Origin: an uncultured Collinsella sp.
Lineage (GTDB): Bacteria > Actinomycetota > Coriobacteriia > Coriobacteriales > Coriobacteriaceae
Length of the DNA stretch: 48,569 nt
Assembly (NCBI GenBank): GCA_947001705.1
Contig: CAMQHT010000012.1
Coordinates: 1-48,569 of the forward strand
Direction: 5' to 3'
The notes under the pieces are model-generated. The model did not search any database, was not told the origin of the DNA, and was given only the letters and a program-made list of their open reading frames with translations. A program made the translations under genes and the position numbers. This document shows positions 32,545 through 40,435 of the stretch, in pieces; positions within the stretch are counted from its first letter, which is position 1, and each line of letters opens with the position of its first letter.

Positions 32545-32576
32545 CAGAAGACCGGCATAGCTCCGCCGGTCTTCTG
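32545..32576 (-). promoter_or_regulatory. Strong hairpin in the his operon leader
   Basis: CAGAAGACCGGC (32545-32556) and GCCGGTCTTCTG (32565-32576) form a perfect 12-base-pair stem, 36 bases before hisZG. No T run follows on the minus strand and no histidine-rich leader peptide is visible, so classic attenuation is not supported. It may end the upstream frlC-like transcript or act in the leader. Confidence 0.5.
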
Positions 32577-32678
32577 GGTACTTTAGCATACTAGAGTGCT
32601 TGCGGGGAAAATCCGTCGCAGCCGCTCACACCGTATTCATCTGGAAACATAGGGTAGGTTGCCGCAACCCGACCCCAC

Positions 32679-33515
32679 CTAGGCGCCAATCGCACGACGA
32701 TACTCTGCCATTACCTGCGCATCGGCAGCTGCGGGGTCGGCAAAATAGCGCCCGTCATAGGTCTCGGCCGAAACAACTCCGCGATAGCCGCGCGCCACCA
32801 GCCTATCCAGGTCGGCGCGCATATCGCGGTCGCCGTCACCCCAGGCAAGATGCGTCGTGCCATCTGCCGCAACATCGACAAAATGCACGTGGGCGACATC
32901 ATCGCCAAGCAGATCGAAATAATCGTCGATGGTATCCCCCGCCACCGCCATGGCGCCCATATCCAGACACGCCTTAAGTGCCGGATGGTCAACTGCCTCA
33001 ATCATGCGCTTCGTGTCGGCCGCCGAGTTCACGATTATCGACTCAACCGGTTGTAGGGCCTCGAGCACCAGTCGCACGCCGCGTTCTCCCGCATGCTCGG
33101 CAATCGCACGCAGCATCGAGGCACTGCGACCCCACGCGTCCTCGATCGGCTCGTTTAAAAATGCCCAGCCACTCGAGACCATGACCTGCTCGGCTCCAAG
33201 TTCCGCCGCGATATCCACAACGTTCTTAAAGTACGCGAGCGTGCGGGTACGCGCTTCATTCCCGCGCGCCGCGATATTCCACGGCTTGGGGTTGTTCTGT
33301 TCGGGACAAAGCCCCACAATCCGAACTCCATACCGCTGTGACAGCTCCCGCACCTGCTCGATCGAATCGTATCCATGGCAATCGACATACAGATGCATCG
33401 CCCCGGTCCAAAGCTCGCAACACGTGTAGCCCGAGGCCGCAGCCGAGGAAAAGAATTCCTCAAGGTCAAAATAACGATGGCTGATATTCATGACGGCAAG
33501 CTGCGGATACTCCAT
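32679..33515 (-). CDS. FrlC-like sugar-amine epimerase (xylose isomerase-like barrel)
   Basis: A 278-residue TIM-barrel protein of the sugar phosphate isomerase/epimerase superfamily. It has SGYTCCELW, VGLCPEQNNPKPWNI, VLEALQPVES, KACLDMGAM, HVHFVDV and VSAETYD, which carry the metal ligands (two Glu, Asp, His) of the family and resemble E. coli FrlC, the fructoselysine/psicoselysine 3-epimerase. The ATG at 33515 has AAAGG eight bases upstream; the GTG nine bases further up overlaps that site. It is the last gene of PTS operon 3 and follows a terminator (33533-33566). FrlC normally acts on unphosphorylated substrate, so its role beside a PTS is puzzling. Confidence 0.8.
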   Translation of the reverse strand: MEYPQLAVMNISHRYFDLEEFFSSAAASGYTCCELWTGAMHLYVDCHGYDSIEQVRELSQRYGVRIVGLCPEQNNPKPWNIAARGNEARTRTLAYFKNVVDIAAELGAEQVMVSSGWAFLNEPIEDAWGRSASMLRAIAEHAGERGVRLVLEALQPVESIIVNSAADTKRMIEAVDHPALKACLDMGAMAVAGDTIDDYFDLLGDDVAHVHFVDVAADGTTHLAWGDGDRDMRADLDRLVARGYRGVVSAETYDGRYFADPAAADAQVMAEYRRAIGA

Positions 33516-33532
33516 CTTGTCCACCTTTCGGC

Positions 33533-33566
33533 AAAAGGGCGCCGCAGCACAATGTGCGCGACGCCC
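33533..33566 (-). terminator. Intra-operon terminator before the FrlC-like gene
   Basis: On the minus strand GGGCG and CGCCC arms enclose GCAC/GTGC, followed by TTTT. The AAAGG ribosome binding site of the next gene begins a few bases after the T run. Confidence 0.65.
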
Positions 33567-33598
33567 CCTCTTACATTGTTTTAATTATGACGGATGCC

Positions 33599-34435
33599 CT
33601 ACTGAACACCAAGCACTCCAAAGAACGCGCCGGCGATGCTCACGAGTAGGATCACGAGCATAATGAGCAGCGGATTCATCTTCTTCTTGAGCATGAGATA
33701 GACGATTCCAAACAGCCCCATCGTGACAAAGCCCGGGAAGATTCCGTTGAGCAGCTCGGCCAGCGTCTGAGCGCCATCGCCCGCGCCGACCATGAGCGGA
33801 ATGTCCACGGTGACCATCTCCATGGTCATAGCACCGATCACCATGGCGCCCATGATAGAGGCCATCTTGACGATCGTGTCCATAATGCCCGATTCCTGGA
33901 CCTTGCTGATCATGTCCGAGCCAAAGCGATATCCCACAAACGTCAGCAGGTAACGAATGATGTAGTGAGGGACGTTGAACACGAGCAGGAACAAAATCGG
34001 GCCAAGAATAGAGCCCTGCAGCGCCAGCGACGTGCCGACACCCGTTGCCAAAACTCGCAGCGTGCCCCAGTAGAAGGCATCGCCCACGCCGGACAGCGGT
34101 CCCATCAAAGCAAGCTTGACATTAGAGATCGCGCTCGTGTCAAAGTTATCTTCAGTGGCGTTGACTTCTTCCATTGCGGCAGCAATAGACATGGGGAGCG
34201 TCGAAATGTACGGCGTGACGTTATAGAGCTCCATATGGCGCTTGAGTGCGGCCTTAAAGTCTGCATCCTGCGGATACAGCTTGCGAAGAATCGGCATAAG
34301 GGCCCACATAAAGCCGATATGGCCCATACGCTCGTAGTTCCAGGAGTGCTCATAGGGAATCGAGCGCCAGAACAGCTTCTTAAGATCTGCGCGGGTAATC
34401 AACCCGTCGTAGGAAGACTCAAACTTAAAACTCAT
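33599..34435 (-). CDS. PTS mannose-family EIID (operon 3)
   Basis: A 278-residue membrane component that, with EIIC, forms the sugar channel. It begins with the family ITRADLKKLFWRS and contains RMGHIGFMWALMPIL, MGPLSGVGDAFYWGTLR and a hydrophobic C-terminal region ending in small-residue segments (IAGAFFGVLG). The ATG at 34435 overlaps the EIIC stop region, giving coupled translation. It differs clearly from the two identical EIID proteins at 38755 and 41547, so it belongs to a separate PTS with its own substrate. Confidence 0.92.
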   Translation of the reverse strand: MSFKFESSYDGLITRADLKKLFWRSIPYEHSWNYERMGHIGFMWALMPILRKLYPQDADFKAALKRHMELYNVTPYISTLPMSIAAAMEEVNATEDNFDTSAISNVKLALMGPLSGVGDAFYWGTLRVLATGVGTSLALQGSILGPILFLLVFNVPHYIIRYLLTFVGYRFGSDMISKVQESGIMDTIVKMASIMGAMVIGAMTMEMVTVDIPLMVGAGDGAQTLAELLNGIFPGFVTMGLFGIVYLMLKKKMNPLLIMLVILLVSIAGAFFGVLGVQ

Positions 34436-35216
34436 CGAACCCACTCCCAATCGCAGGATCCTCGGTTGCCACTGCGGGCTGCTCCGCCTTTTTCTTCTCG
34501 CCCAAAACCGTCATCGCGACGACGATGATCGCGGCAAAGATCGCCACGCCCGTCGTGCTAATGCCAAAGTAGGCGACGAGGAAGAAGCCAGCGAAGAAGA
34601 ACGGAGCCACCGTTTTGTTCATAATCATCTGCGCCAGCATCGCAAAGCCGAGTGCGGGCAAGAAGGCGGCGGCGACATCCATGCCGGTCTGAACGAAATC
34701 GGGGATGATGTTGAGCAGGCTGGCGACGGCATCGGCGCCAAAGAAGAATGCCAGGGGAATGATCAGCAGGCCGCACCAGCTCTGCGCGTAACCGGCGATG
34801 AGCATGTTGCGCGTGATGGCCTTGGTGTCTCCGTCCTCGACGTTTTTGTCGATACGGTGCACCAGCAGCAGCATGACCGGCTGGCCCAGGGCCGTATCGA
34901 GCGCCAGGACGATCGTTGCGATGGGAATGCCCAGGGTCAGGGCCGCCGAAGCGTCCGCGCCGGCCTGCATGGCAAGCGACACGCCCAGAATGGTTCCGGA
35001 AATCGTATCGGGCGGGTTATACGCACCGACCGAGATGGCGCCGACCATGGCAAGCTCCATCGTGGCGCCCATAATGGTGCCGGTCACCATGTCGCCCATG
35101 ACAAGGCCGACCAACGGTCCGAGCACAATGGGGCGCTGAAGGTAACTCGTACCGGTCAGCCACTCGGAATAGCCCAAAAGGGCGATCAGGAAAATCAGGA
35201 TCGTCTTGATAACCAT
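34425..35216 (-). CDS. PTS mannose-family EIIC (operon 3)
   Basis: A 263-residue polytopic membrane protein. Typical motifs are QRPIVLGPLVGLVMGD, GATMELAMVGAISVGAYNPPD and SGTILGVSLAMQAG. It forms the translocation path with EIID. The C terminus is short and acidic (IGSGFDEF). AGGGG lies upstream of ATG 35216. It is 8 bases after EIIB (35225) and overlaps EIID. Confidence 0.93.
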   Translation of the reverse strand: MVIKTILIFLIALLGYSEWLTGTSYLQRPIVLGPLVGLVMGDMVTGTIMGATMELAMVGAISVGAYNPPDTISGTILGVSLAMQAGADASAALTLGIPIATIVLALDTALGQPVMLLLVHRIDKNVEDGDTKAITRNMLIAGYAQSWCGLLIIPLAFFFGADAVASLLNIIPDFVQTGMDVAAAFLPALGFAMLAQMIMNKTVAPFFFAGFFLVAYFGISTTGVAIFAAIIVVAMTVLGEKKKAEQPAVATEDPAIGSGFDEF

Positions 35217-35224
35217 GACAGCCC

Positions 35225-35695
35225 CTAACCGATGACCTTTGCGGCGTCAGTCTTCGCATCTGCCGGAATCATCTGAATGAACAGCTCATAGCCCTCGCCG
35301 AGCAGCTCCTTCACGTAAGCCTCGTTCTCGGGCGTGAGGAATACGCTCGTCGAGACCTGGCGGGCATCCTCGCTAAAGGCCACATTGCCGAGGTTGATCT
35401 TCTTGAAGCCCATCGCCTTGGCGACGGCACCGGCCTGCTGGATCGTCTCGCAAACCACGAAGAGCTTGTACTTGTCGGTCACACCGCTCTGAAGCGCCTT
35501 GACGGCGTCCTCGGTGTTTTTGACGACGACCTTGCAGCCCTCCGGCTTTGCAAGGGACAGGGCCTGCAGACGAAGCTTGTCGTTGAGGACCGTGTCGCTC
35601 ACTAACAGGATGCAGTCGGCACCCAGAGCCGAGGTCCAGCTAACGGCAACCTGGCCGTGCAGCAGTCGATAATCTACACGAATCATCTGAATCAT
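35225..35695 (-). CDS. PTS mannose-family EIIB (operon 3)
   Basis: A 156-residue phosphocarrier. The active His is residue 13 in MIQMIRVDYRLLHGQVAVSW, the hallmark of mannose-family EIIB. It accepts phosphate from EIIA (35713-36129) and passes it to the incoming sugar at EIIC/EIID. AGGGAG lies eight bases before the ATG. Confidence 0.94.
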   Translation of the reverse strand: MIQMIRVDYRLLHGQVAVSWTSALGADCILLVSDTVLNDKLRLQALSLAKPEGCKVVVKNTEDAVKALQSGVTDKYKLFVVCETIQQAGAVAKAMGFKKINLGNVAFSEDARQVSTSVFLTPENEAYVKELLGEGYELFIQMIPADAKTDAAKVIG

Positions 35696-35712
35696 GATGT
35701 GCTCCCTAGCGA

Positions 35713-36129
35713 TTAAAACTCATCGAGTTCGGCCTGCCCCAGCAGGTCGTTGACGTACTTGACCTTGGTGTCGTCCGCCTCGACGATCTGGCGAATGGCC
35801 TCATCGATCGGGGTGGAGTCGGGCACGAACAGCAGCTGAATAAGGAGCGGCAGGTTCATATTGGTCACCAGGTGCGTGTTGGGGCGCGTCTGGACGATCT
35901 TGGTGAACTCGTTGTTGACGCTGCCGCCAAAGAGGTCGGTGCAAACGACGACCTCATCGTCCGCGGCAAAGCCGTCCAGAATCGCTGCGGCCTCCTTGAC
36001 CAGGTCCTCGTTTCCGTCGACATACATAGACAGCGCATGGACGTTCTCGCGCTCGCCCGAGAGTAGCCCAATGCTCTCGACGATTCCAGACGCAAAATGA
36101 GCATGGGATGCCACGATAAACTGCCTCAT
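35713..36129 (-). CDS. PTS mannose-family EIIA (operon 3)
   Basis: A 138-residue phosphocarrier of the EIIA(Man) type. The phosphorylated His is residue 9 in IVASHAHFASG; DLFGGSVNNE and NLPLLIQLL are family-typical. The ATG at 36129 has AAAGGGG upstream; the open frame upstream covers a terminator hairpin and is not coding. It is closely related to the EIIA at 43735-44154. Confidence 0.94.
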   Translation of the reverse strand: MRQFIVASHAHFASGIVESIGLLSGERENVHALSMYVDGNEDLVKEAAAILDGFAADDEVVVCTDLFGGSVNNEFTKIVQTRPNTHLVTNMNLPLLIQLLFVPDSTPIDEAIRQIVEADDTKVKYVNDLLGQAELDEF

Positions 36130-36159
36130 TCGATTCCCCTTTCTTGCGAATTTCGGCAT

Positions 36160-36187
36160 AAAAATGCCCGGACGCATGCGCCCGGGC
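36160..36187 (-). terminator. Intra-operon terminator between deglycase and EIIA
   Basis: GCCCGG (36166-36171) pairs with CCGGGC (36182-36187), extended by the CGCATGCG centre; TTTTT follows on the minus strand (36160-36164). The AAAGGGG binding site of EIIA follows within about 16 bases. Confidence 0.75.
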
Positions 36188-36216
36188 AGGGTGCTTCTTA
36201 AATGAGTGGTCAACTA

Positions 36217-37278
36217 TTAGTAGTCGAACTGGTGATAGTAACGACGGTAGTTGAGGTTGTGCTTGGTGACCGTCTCGTAGTAAGCGGCAAGGCGATCGGT
36301 GATCAGCGAGGAGAGGATCCACGGAGACACGATGACGCGGAACTCGTCGTCAAGGCCGGGGATCGCGAACTCGGCGGTGTCGATGATGTTGATGTCGGTG
36401 TCGCCGGTCACGCCGCGGTTGAGGAAGGCGCGGACGCGCTCGTCGAGCTTGCGGTTCTCGTCCTCGCCCATGAACAGGAACACGGGGACGCCGGGCTCCA
36501 CGAGCTCGAGGGTGCCGTGGAAGAAGTCGGCCGAGGTGATGTAGCGGGTGCGCTTCCACTGCATCTCCTCCAGGATGCACATCGAGAACAGGATCGTCTC
36601 GCCCCACAGGGCGCCCGAGCCGATGAACATGGTGTAGGGGGCCAGGGCGTACTTCTTGGCGAGCTCCTCGGCGCGCGGCTCGAAGCGCTTGCGGATATCG
36701 AGCATGTCCTTCCAGATGTCCTTGGTCTGCTCGATGAACAGGTCGAACTTGGGGAAGCAGCCGCGGCGGTTGAGCAGGCGCAGGCCGAAGCAGTCGGCGA
36801 GGTAGTAGCCCTTCTCGCAGCCGCCCGAACCATGGTCAGAAGCCATGGCGACGCAGTTCTCGGCGCCGACAGCCTGGCCGATGGGGCCCTCGGGCTTGGT
36901 CATGGCGTAGACGCGCACGCCCATGTCCTTCATCTTCTTGACGGCCTCGAGGACCTCGGGGGTGGTGCCGGACTCGGAGGCGGTGAGCACGACGGACTTC
37001 TCGGTCATGCGCTTGTGGCCGGAGACGTTCCACTCGGCGGCGTGGATCAGGTAGACCTCGAGGTCGCGGTCGCCGAACTTGTTCATGAGGTACTCGAGCT
37101 GCATGAGCTCGTCCCAGGTGCCGCCGACGCCCATCAGGAACACGGCGTCGTAGCCCTCGTCGGCGACCTTGTCGGCGAGCGCGGTCATCTTCTTGCCGGC
37201 CTCGTAGACGTTCTTGCCGTCCTCGACGTAGCCCTCCTGGCTAAAGTGCATGATCTCGATCTTCTCGGTTTCCTTCAT
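36217..37278 (-). CDS. FrlB/GfrF-like deglycase (SIS domains), copy A
   Basis: A 353-residue double-SIS protein of the fructoselysine-6-phosphate deglycase family, which splits a phosphorylated Amadori product into glucose 6-phosphate and the free amine. Motifs: MGVGGTWDEL, LTASESGTTPEVL, and FFHGTLELVEPGVPVFLFMG with the catalytic-region Glu/His, closely matching E. coli FrlB. It ends RRYYHQFDY. The ATG at 37278 has AAAGG. By eye, residues encoded by 36326-37199 are DNA-identical to copy B at 44310-45183, while both ends differ. First gene of PTS operon 3. Confidence 0.88.
   Translation of the reverse strand: MKETEKIEIMHFSQEGYVEDGKNVYEAGKKMTALADKVADEGYDAVFLMGVGGTWDELMQLEYLMNKFGDRDLEVYLIHAAEWNVSGHKRMTEKSVVLTASESGTTPEVLEAVKKMKDMGVRVYAMTKPEGPIGQAVGAENCVAMASDHGSGGCEKGYYLADCFGLRLLNRRGCFPKFDLFIEQTKDIWKDMLDIRKRFEPRAEELAKKYALAPYTMFIGSGALWGETILFSMCILEEMQWKRTRYITSADFFHGTLELVEPGVPVFLFMGEDENRKLDERVRAFLNRGVTGDTDINIIDTAEFAIPGLDDEFRVIVSPWILSSLITDRLAAYYETVTKHNLNYRRYYHQFDY
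36326..37199. repeat. 874-bp identical tract, copy 1 of the deglycase repeat
   Basis: By eye identical base for base to 44310-45183 (offset 7984). The flanks diverge sharply inside the same genes (A/G at 36325 and C/T at 37200). Third codon positions are almost all G or C. It indicates recent gene conversion or duplication. Confidence 0.85.
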
Positions 37279-37328
37279 GGCTTTTCCTTTCTGTCCTGCA
37301 CGCGAATCTATACATCGCGTTTCTTTTC

Positions 37329-37430
37329 GATACCAATTATAGACATACACCTAACGTGTTTTTAATACCACTTTTCAATCTGCCCTAATCCTCGGTGAAC
37401 GGTCGAAATTCTCTGGTGAGTGGTATTAAA
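37329..37430 (-). promoter_or_regulatory. Promoter and operator module of PTS operon 3
   Basis: On the minus strand GTGGTATTAA (37362-37371), 20 bases, then TATAATTGGTATC (37329-37341) whose TATAAT is a -10 box. Further upstream are CGGTGAACGGTCGA (37393-37406, plus strand) and a GTGGTATTAAA copy facing the other way (37420-37430). The same layout recurs at 40480-40522 and, less exactly, at 46470-46547. The GGTAT half-sites fit HutC-type GntR operators. Confidence 0.7.
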
Positions 37431-37448
37431 TTAGAATTTGATGTATAG

Positions 37449-38663
37449 CTAACGCCCCTGGCGTCTCCCTTGTGTGACAAAGAACAGCGTTCCTACCAGC
37501 GCAATAATGGTCGATGCCCCAAACAATACCGTCTGGACGCCCAAAGCCTCCGCCAAAAACGGAGCCGCCAGCAGCGGCACCACGCCGGCGCTCATCAGGC
37601 CAAAACGCACAAAGCCGGTAATGCGCCCCAGGTATTTGATGTCTGCGCGCTCCTGAATCAAGATCATCTGCAGCGGCTCCAGGAACCCCCAGGCCAGACC
37701 GTTAATCGCCTGACCGATAATCGCGACCCCCAGCACATCGGTGCCCACGTACACCATGGACCCAATGCCCACGGCCATGAGCGCGCCGAGCAGCAATCGC
37801 AGGTTGACATGGCGAGCAGAAAGCTTGGTCAGGATGAACGCGCCCACCGAGGAAGTGAGGCCCACGACCGAGGACAGCCAGCCCAGCCAGACGATATCCA
37901 CGTTGAGCACATCGCGGTAGAACAACGACTCCAGCGAATCGAACGCGCCGAACGCAAAGAAACCCAAAAAGCCCGAGATAAAGATGAGGCGCAGGTCGTG
38001 GTCGCGAAACGTAAGTCGCGCACCCTCGGCCATGCCGCCCAGAATACCGCCCTTCGGCTTCCCCCCTTTTGGGGGAGCAACACACTCGTGACAGCCCAAG
38101 GAGAGCACGGCCGCCACACCCATCATGCCCGCCATGAGCAGATAGACCGATTGCGTGGCAAAACAGCTCACGATGGCACCACCGAGTAGCGGACCAGCGG
38201 TATAGGCGATATTGCTGTAAAACACCATGAGACCGTTCACGCGGGTACGGCCCTCGGTGGTCGACTCTAGATATCCTGGAAACGCATGCGTGCAGGTGTT
38301 GATAAAGCCGCCCGCAAGTCCCAAGACGCCCGCGGCAAACACAAGCCCGGGGACAGACAACGGTGCCAACCCCACGCCAAGCGAAAGCACCGCCGTAATC
38401 ACGCACGTCACAAACGACGTCCGACGCGGCCCAAAGCGGTCGATGACCGATCCCGACACCATATTGCCCACCGACGTCATAAGATTGCGCACGAGCGTAA
38501 TGGCGGCAACCAAAAAGGCCGTGCCGGCCAGATCATACGTGGCAGCACCGATAAGCCCCAAAAAGTAGACCGCGTTGTTGGCGCACCACTGCAGGGACTC
38601 AATAAGAATCAGCCTGACCTCTGCCGGCGTCAGGCGCATTGCTTCGCGATCCTTCGCGAACAT
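37449..38663 (-). CDS. MFS transporter
   Basis: A 404-residue polytopic membrane protein with about 12 helices. The signature after the second helix reads GSVIDRFGPRRTS, the usual major facilitator loop, and a central cytoplasmic loop is rich in Gly, Lys and Pro (PPKGGKPKGG). Substrate is not evident. It follows the IIC-IID pair across a terminator, with AAGGAG six bases beyond the T run. The context suggests export of a product of the island, such as an amino acid, but that is inference. Confidence 0.85.
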   Translation of the reverse strand: MFAKDREAMRLTPAEVRLILIESLQWCANNAVYFLGLIGAATYDLAGTAFLVAAITLVRNLMTSVGNMVSGSVIDRFGPRRTSFVTCVITAVLSLGVGLAPLSVPGLVFAAGVLGLAGGFINTCTHAFPGYLESTTEGRTRVNGLMVFYSNIAYTAGPLLGGAIVSCFATQSVYLLMAGMMGVAAVLSLGCHECVAPPKGGKPKGGILGGMAEGARLTFRDHDLRLIFISGFLGFFAFGAFDSLESLFYRDVLNVDIVWLGWLSSVVGLTSSVGAFILTKLSARHVNLRLLLGALMAVGIGSMVYVGTDVLGVAIIGQAINGLAWGFLEPLQMILIQERADIKYLGRITGFVRFGLMSAGVVPLLAAPFLAEALGVQTVLFGASTIIALVGTLFFVTQGRRQGR

Positions 38664-38680
38664 ACGAACTCCTTCTATAC

Positions 38681-38720
38681 AAAAAGGGGATGGAGGGCAT
38701 AGGCCCGCTCCATCCCCTTT
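38681..38720 (-). terminator. Terminator after EIID copy 2
   Basis: AAAGGGGATGGAG (38683-38695) pairs with CTCCATCCCCTTT (38708-38720), and the minus strand continues TTTTTG. The CTCCTT complement of the MFS binding site lies at 38669-38674, only 6 bases further. Confidence 0.9.
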
Positions 38721-38745
38721 CCAGGTTGAAACGAAAATCTATGCA

Positions 38746-39807
38746 GCCGGGCCCTTACGCCAGCACGCCGAAGAACGCGCCGACGATGCCCACGGCCATG
38801 GTGGCCACGATCAGCACCATGGGGTTGATCTTCTTGGACAGCAGCCAGTAGTACAGCCAGAAGGCGAGCATGCCGAGCATGCCGGGCATGATGCCGTCCA
38901 GGATGTCCTGGAGGGTCTGGGCGTCCTCGCCCGAGCCGATGTCCACCGGGATGCTGGCCCAGAACATGTCCTTGCACATGGCGCCCACGACCATGACGCC
39001 CACGATTCCCACGCAGGTCATGATCTTCTGCATGAGGCCGGTCCTCTGGGCCTCGTCCAGGAAGCCCACGCCCAGCTCGTAGCCCTTGACGGCGCCCCAG
39101 ACGCGCAGCGCGAAGCCGGGGACGTTGTAGATGAGCAGGAAGGCGATGGGGCCGAAGGGGTTGCCGGCCTGGCACAGGCTGATGCCCACCGCGGCGGCGA
39201 CCACGCGCAGCGTCGACAGGAAGATGGAGTCGCCGATGCCCGACAGCGGGCCCATGAGGGCGGCCTTGACGTCGTTGACGCTCTCGGGCTCGATCTCGCC
39301 GCGGGCGACCTTCTCCTCCATGGCCATCGCGATGCCGCCGACGAACGGGGCGAACTGGACGGTGATGTTGAAGAACGCGCAGTGGCGGTGCAGGGCCTCG
39401 GCGTAGTCGTCGGGGCGGCCGGCGTAGATCTTCTTGAGCATGTTGGCGACCATCAGGCAGAAGGCGATGTTCATCTGCTTGTAGTAGGTCCAGGAGAACT
39501 CCATGCCCAGGGCGCCGGTGTTGAGGGCGCTCCTGACGAGGTCGGAGCGCGTGATCTTGTTCTCGGGACTAGAAGTCATCGTCCTCATCCCCTTCCGCGG
39601 AGAGCTGGGGCTGGGCTCCGCCCAGGCCGAGCAGGTCGAACTTGTCGATGCCGATGATGATGGCGATCAGGGCGACGCCCAGGACGGGCACGTTGGCGTA
39701 GGAGCACAGCAGGAAGCCCAGGAAGTAGAAGGGCACGAGCTGCTTGGTGAGCACCAGGCGGCCGAGCATGGCGAAGCCCATGGCCGGCAGGATGTTGGCG
39801 GCAACGC
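38746..39807. repeat. 1062-bp identical tract, copy 1 of the IIC/IID repeat
   Basis: By eye identical to 41538-42599 (offset 2792). It covers the complete EIID gene and about the last 79 codons of EIIC; upstream of 39807 the two EIIC genes diverge. It points to recent gene conversion. Confidence 0.85.
38755..39579 (-). CDS. PTS mannose-family EIID (copy 2, operon 2)
   Basis: A 274-residue EIID. It opens with ITRSDLVRSALNTGALGMEFSW and contains MGPLSGIGDSIFLSTLR and PGMLGMLAFWLYY. The ATG at 39579 lies inside the EIIC 3' end, with AAGGGG upstream; an ATG at 39588 is possible. The DNA is identical to EIID copy 1 (41547-42371), so the two proteins are the same. In this operon no EIIA or EIIB is encoded, so phosphate must come from another set. 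Confidence 0.93.
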   Translation of the reverse strand: MTSSPENKITRSDLVRSALNTGALGMEFSWTYYKQMNIAFCLMVANMLKKIYAGRPDDYAEALHRHCAFFNITVQFAPFVGGIAMAMEEKVARGEIEPESVNDVKAALMGPLSGIGDSIFLSTLRVVAAAVGISLCQAGNPFGPIAFLLIYNVPGFALRVWGAVKGYELGVGFLDEAQRTGLMQKIMTCVGIVGVMVVGAMCKDMFWASIPVDIGSGEDAQTLQDILDGIMPGMLGMLAFWLYYWLLSKKINPMVLIVATMAVGIVGAFFGVLA

Positions 39808-40342
39808 CGCAACCGTCGATGATGAAGGGCGGGATGAAGTCGAGCAGACCCTGGATGGCGTCGGAGCCCAGATAGAAGGCGCCGCCGCACAGCAAGAAGT
39901 ACTCAACGCAGCCCCAAATTCCAATTCCCCAATGAACGGCATAGATGCCTTTGAGGTTTCCCTTGAGGGCAAACTTGTCTGCCATATCGACAAACACAGG
40001 GAACAAAGCATTGGTAATGTTGCCGATCGTCAGCGAAAGGACGGCGATGGGCATGGCGAGCGCGATGGCCGTCTCGGTACCCTGGCCGAGCTGGATGGCA
40101 AACGCGCAGGCGAGCACGCCGCCGACGGTTTCGTTAGGCGGCACGTAAGCGCCGATGGAGATCGAGCCCATGAACAGCAGCTCAAGGCTTGCACCTACGG
40201 CAAGGCCAGTCTGCAGGTCCCCCAGCACCAGGCCCACGAGCGGGCACAGGACGATGGGGCGGAACGCATAGAGGGTGCCGAGCTGGTAGTCGAGACATCC
40301 AAACGCTCCGACTAAGCCGACGAGGATTGCTTGAACAAGCAT
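39569..40342 (-). CDS. PTS mannose-family EIIC (copy 2, operon 2)
   Basis: A 257-residue EIIC. Family motifs: LYAFRPIVLCPLVGLVLGD, GASLELLFMGSISIGAYVPP. The N-terminal two thirds differ from EIIC copy 1 (42361-43134), notably in the loops around residues 100-170 where substrate contact is likely; the last third is identical at DNA level. The ATG at 40342 has GGGAGG. The promoter upstream carries the shared GGTAT module, and a 35-bp leader hairpin follows it (40436-40470). Confidence 0.93.
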   Translation of the reverse strand: MLVQAILVGLVGAFGCLDYQLGTLYAFRPIVLCPLVGLVLGDLQTGLAVGASLELLFMGSISIGAYVPPNETVGGVLACAFAIQLGQGTETAIALAMPIAVLSLTIGNITNALFPVFVDMADKFALKGNLKGIYAVHWGIGIWGCVEYFLLCGGAFYLGSDAIQGLLDFIPPFIIDGCGVAANILPAMGFAMLGRLVLTKQLVPFYFLGFLLCSYANVPVLGVALIAIIIGIDKFDLLGLGGAQPQLSAEGDEDDDF

Positions 40343-40435
40343 AGTTCCTCCCAATAAGGAATCTCGAACCGTCGTCACTCCCGTCGCGCGCGTTGTTGAT
40401 ATCAATTCCGGGAGTTCGATTACACGGCTCGAAGC

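Noticed and set aside
32510..32640. T-box or histidine attenuator before hisZG
   Set aside because: No T-box sequence, no run of His codons and no T run after the 12-bp hairpin.
36202..37365. Long plus-strand open frame opposite the deglycase (387 codons), also at 44216-45370
   Set aside because: Shadow of a very GC-rich gene; the product is low-complexity Val/Glu/Ala/His with no family motif and no ribosome binding site.
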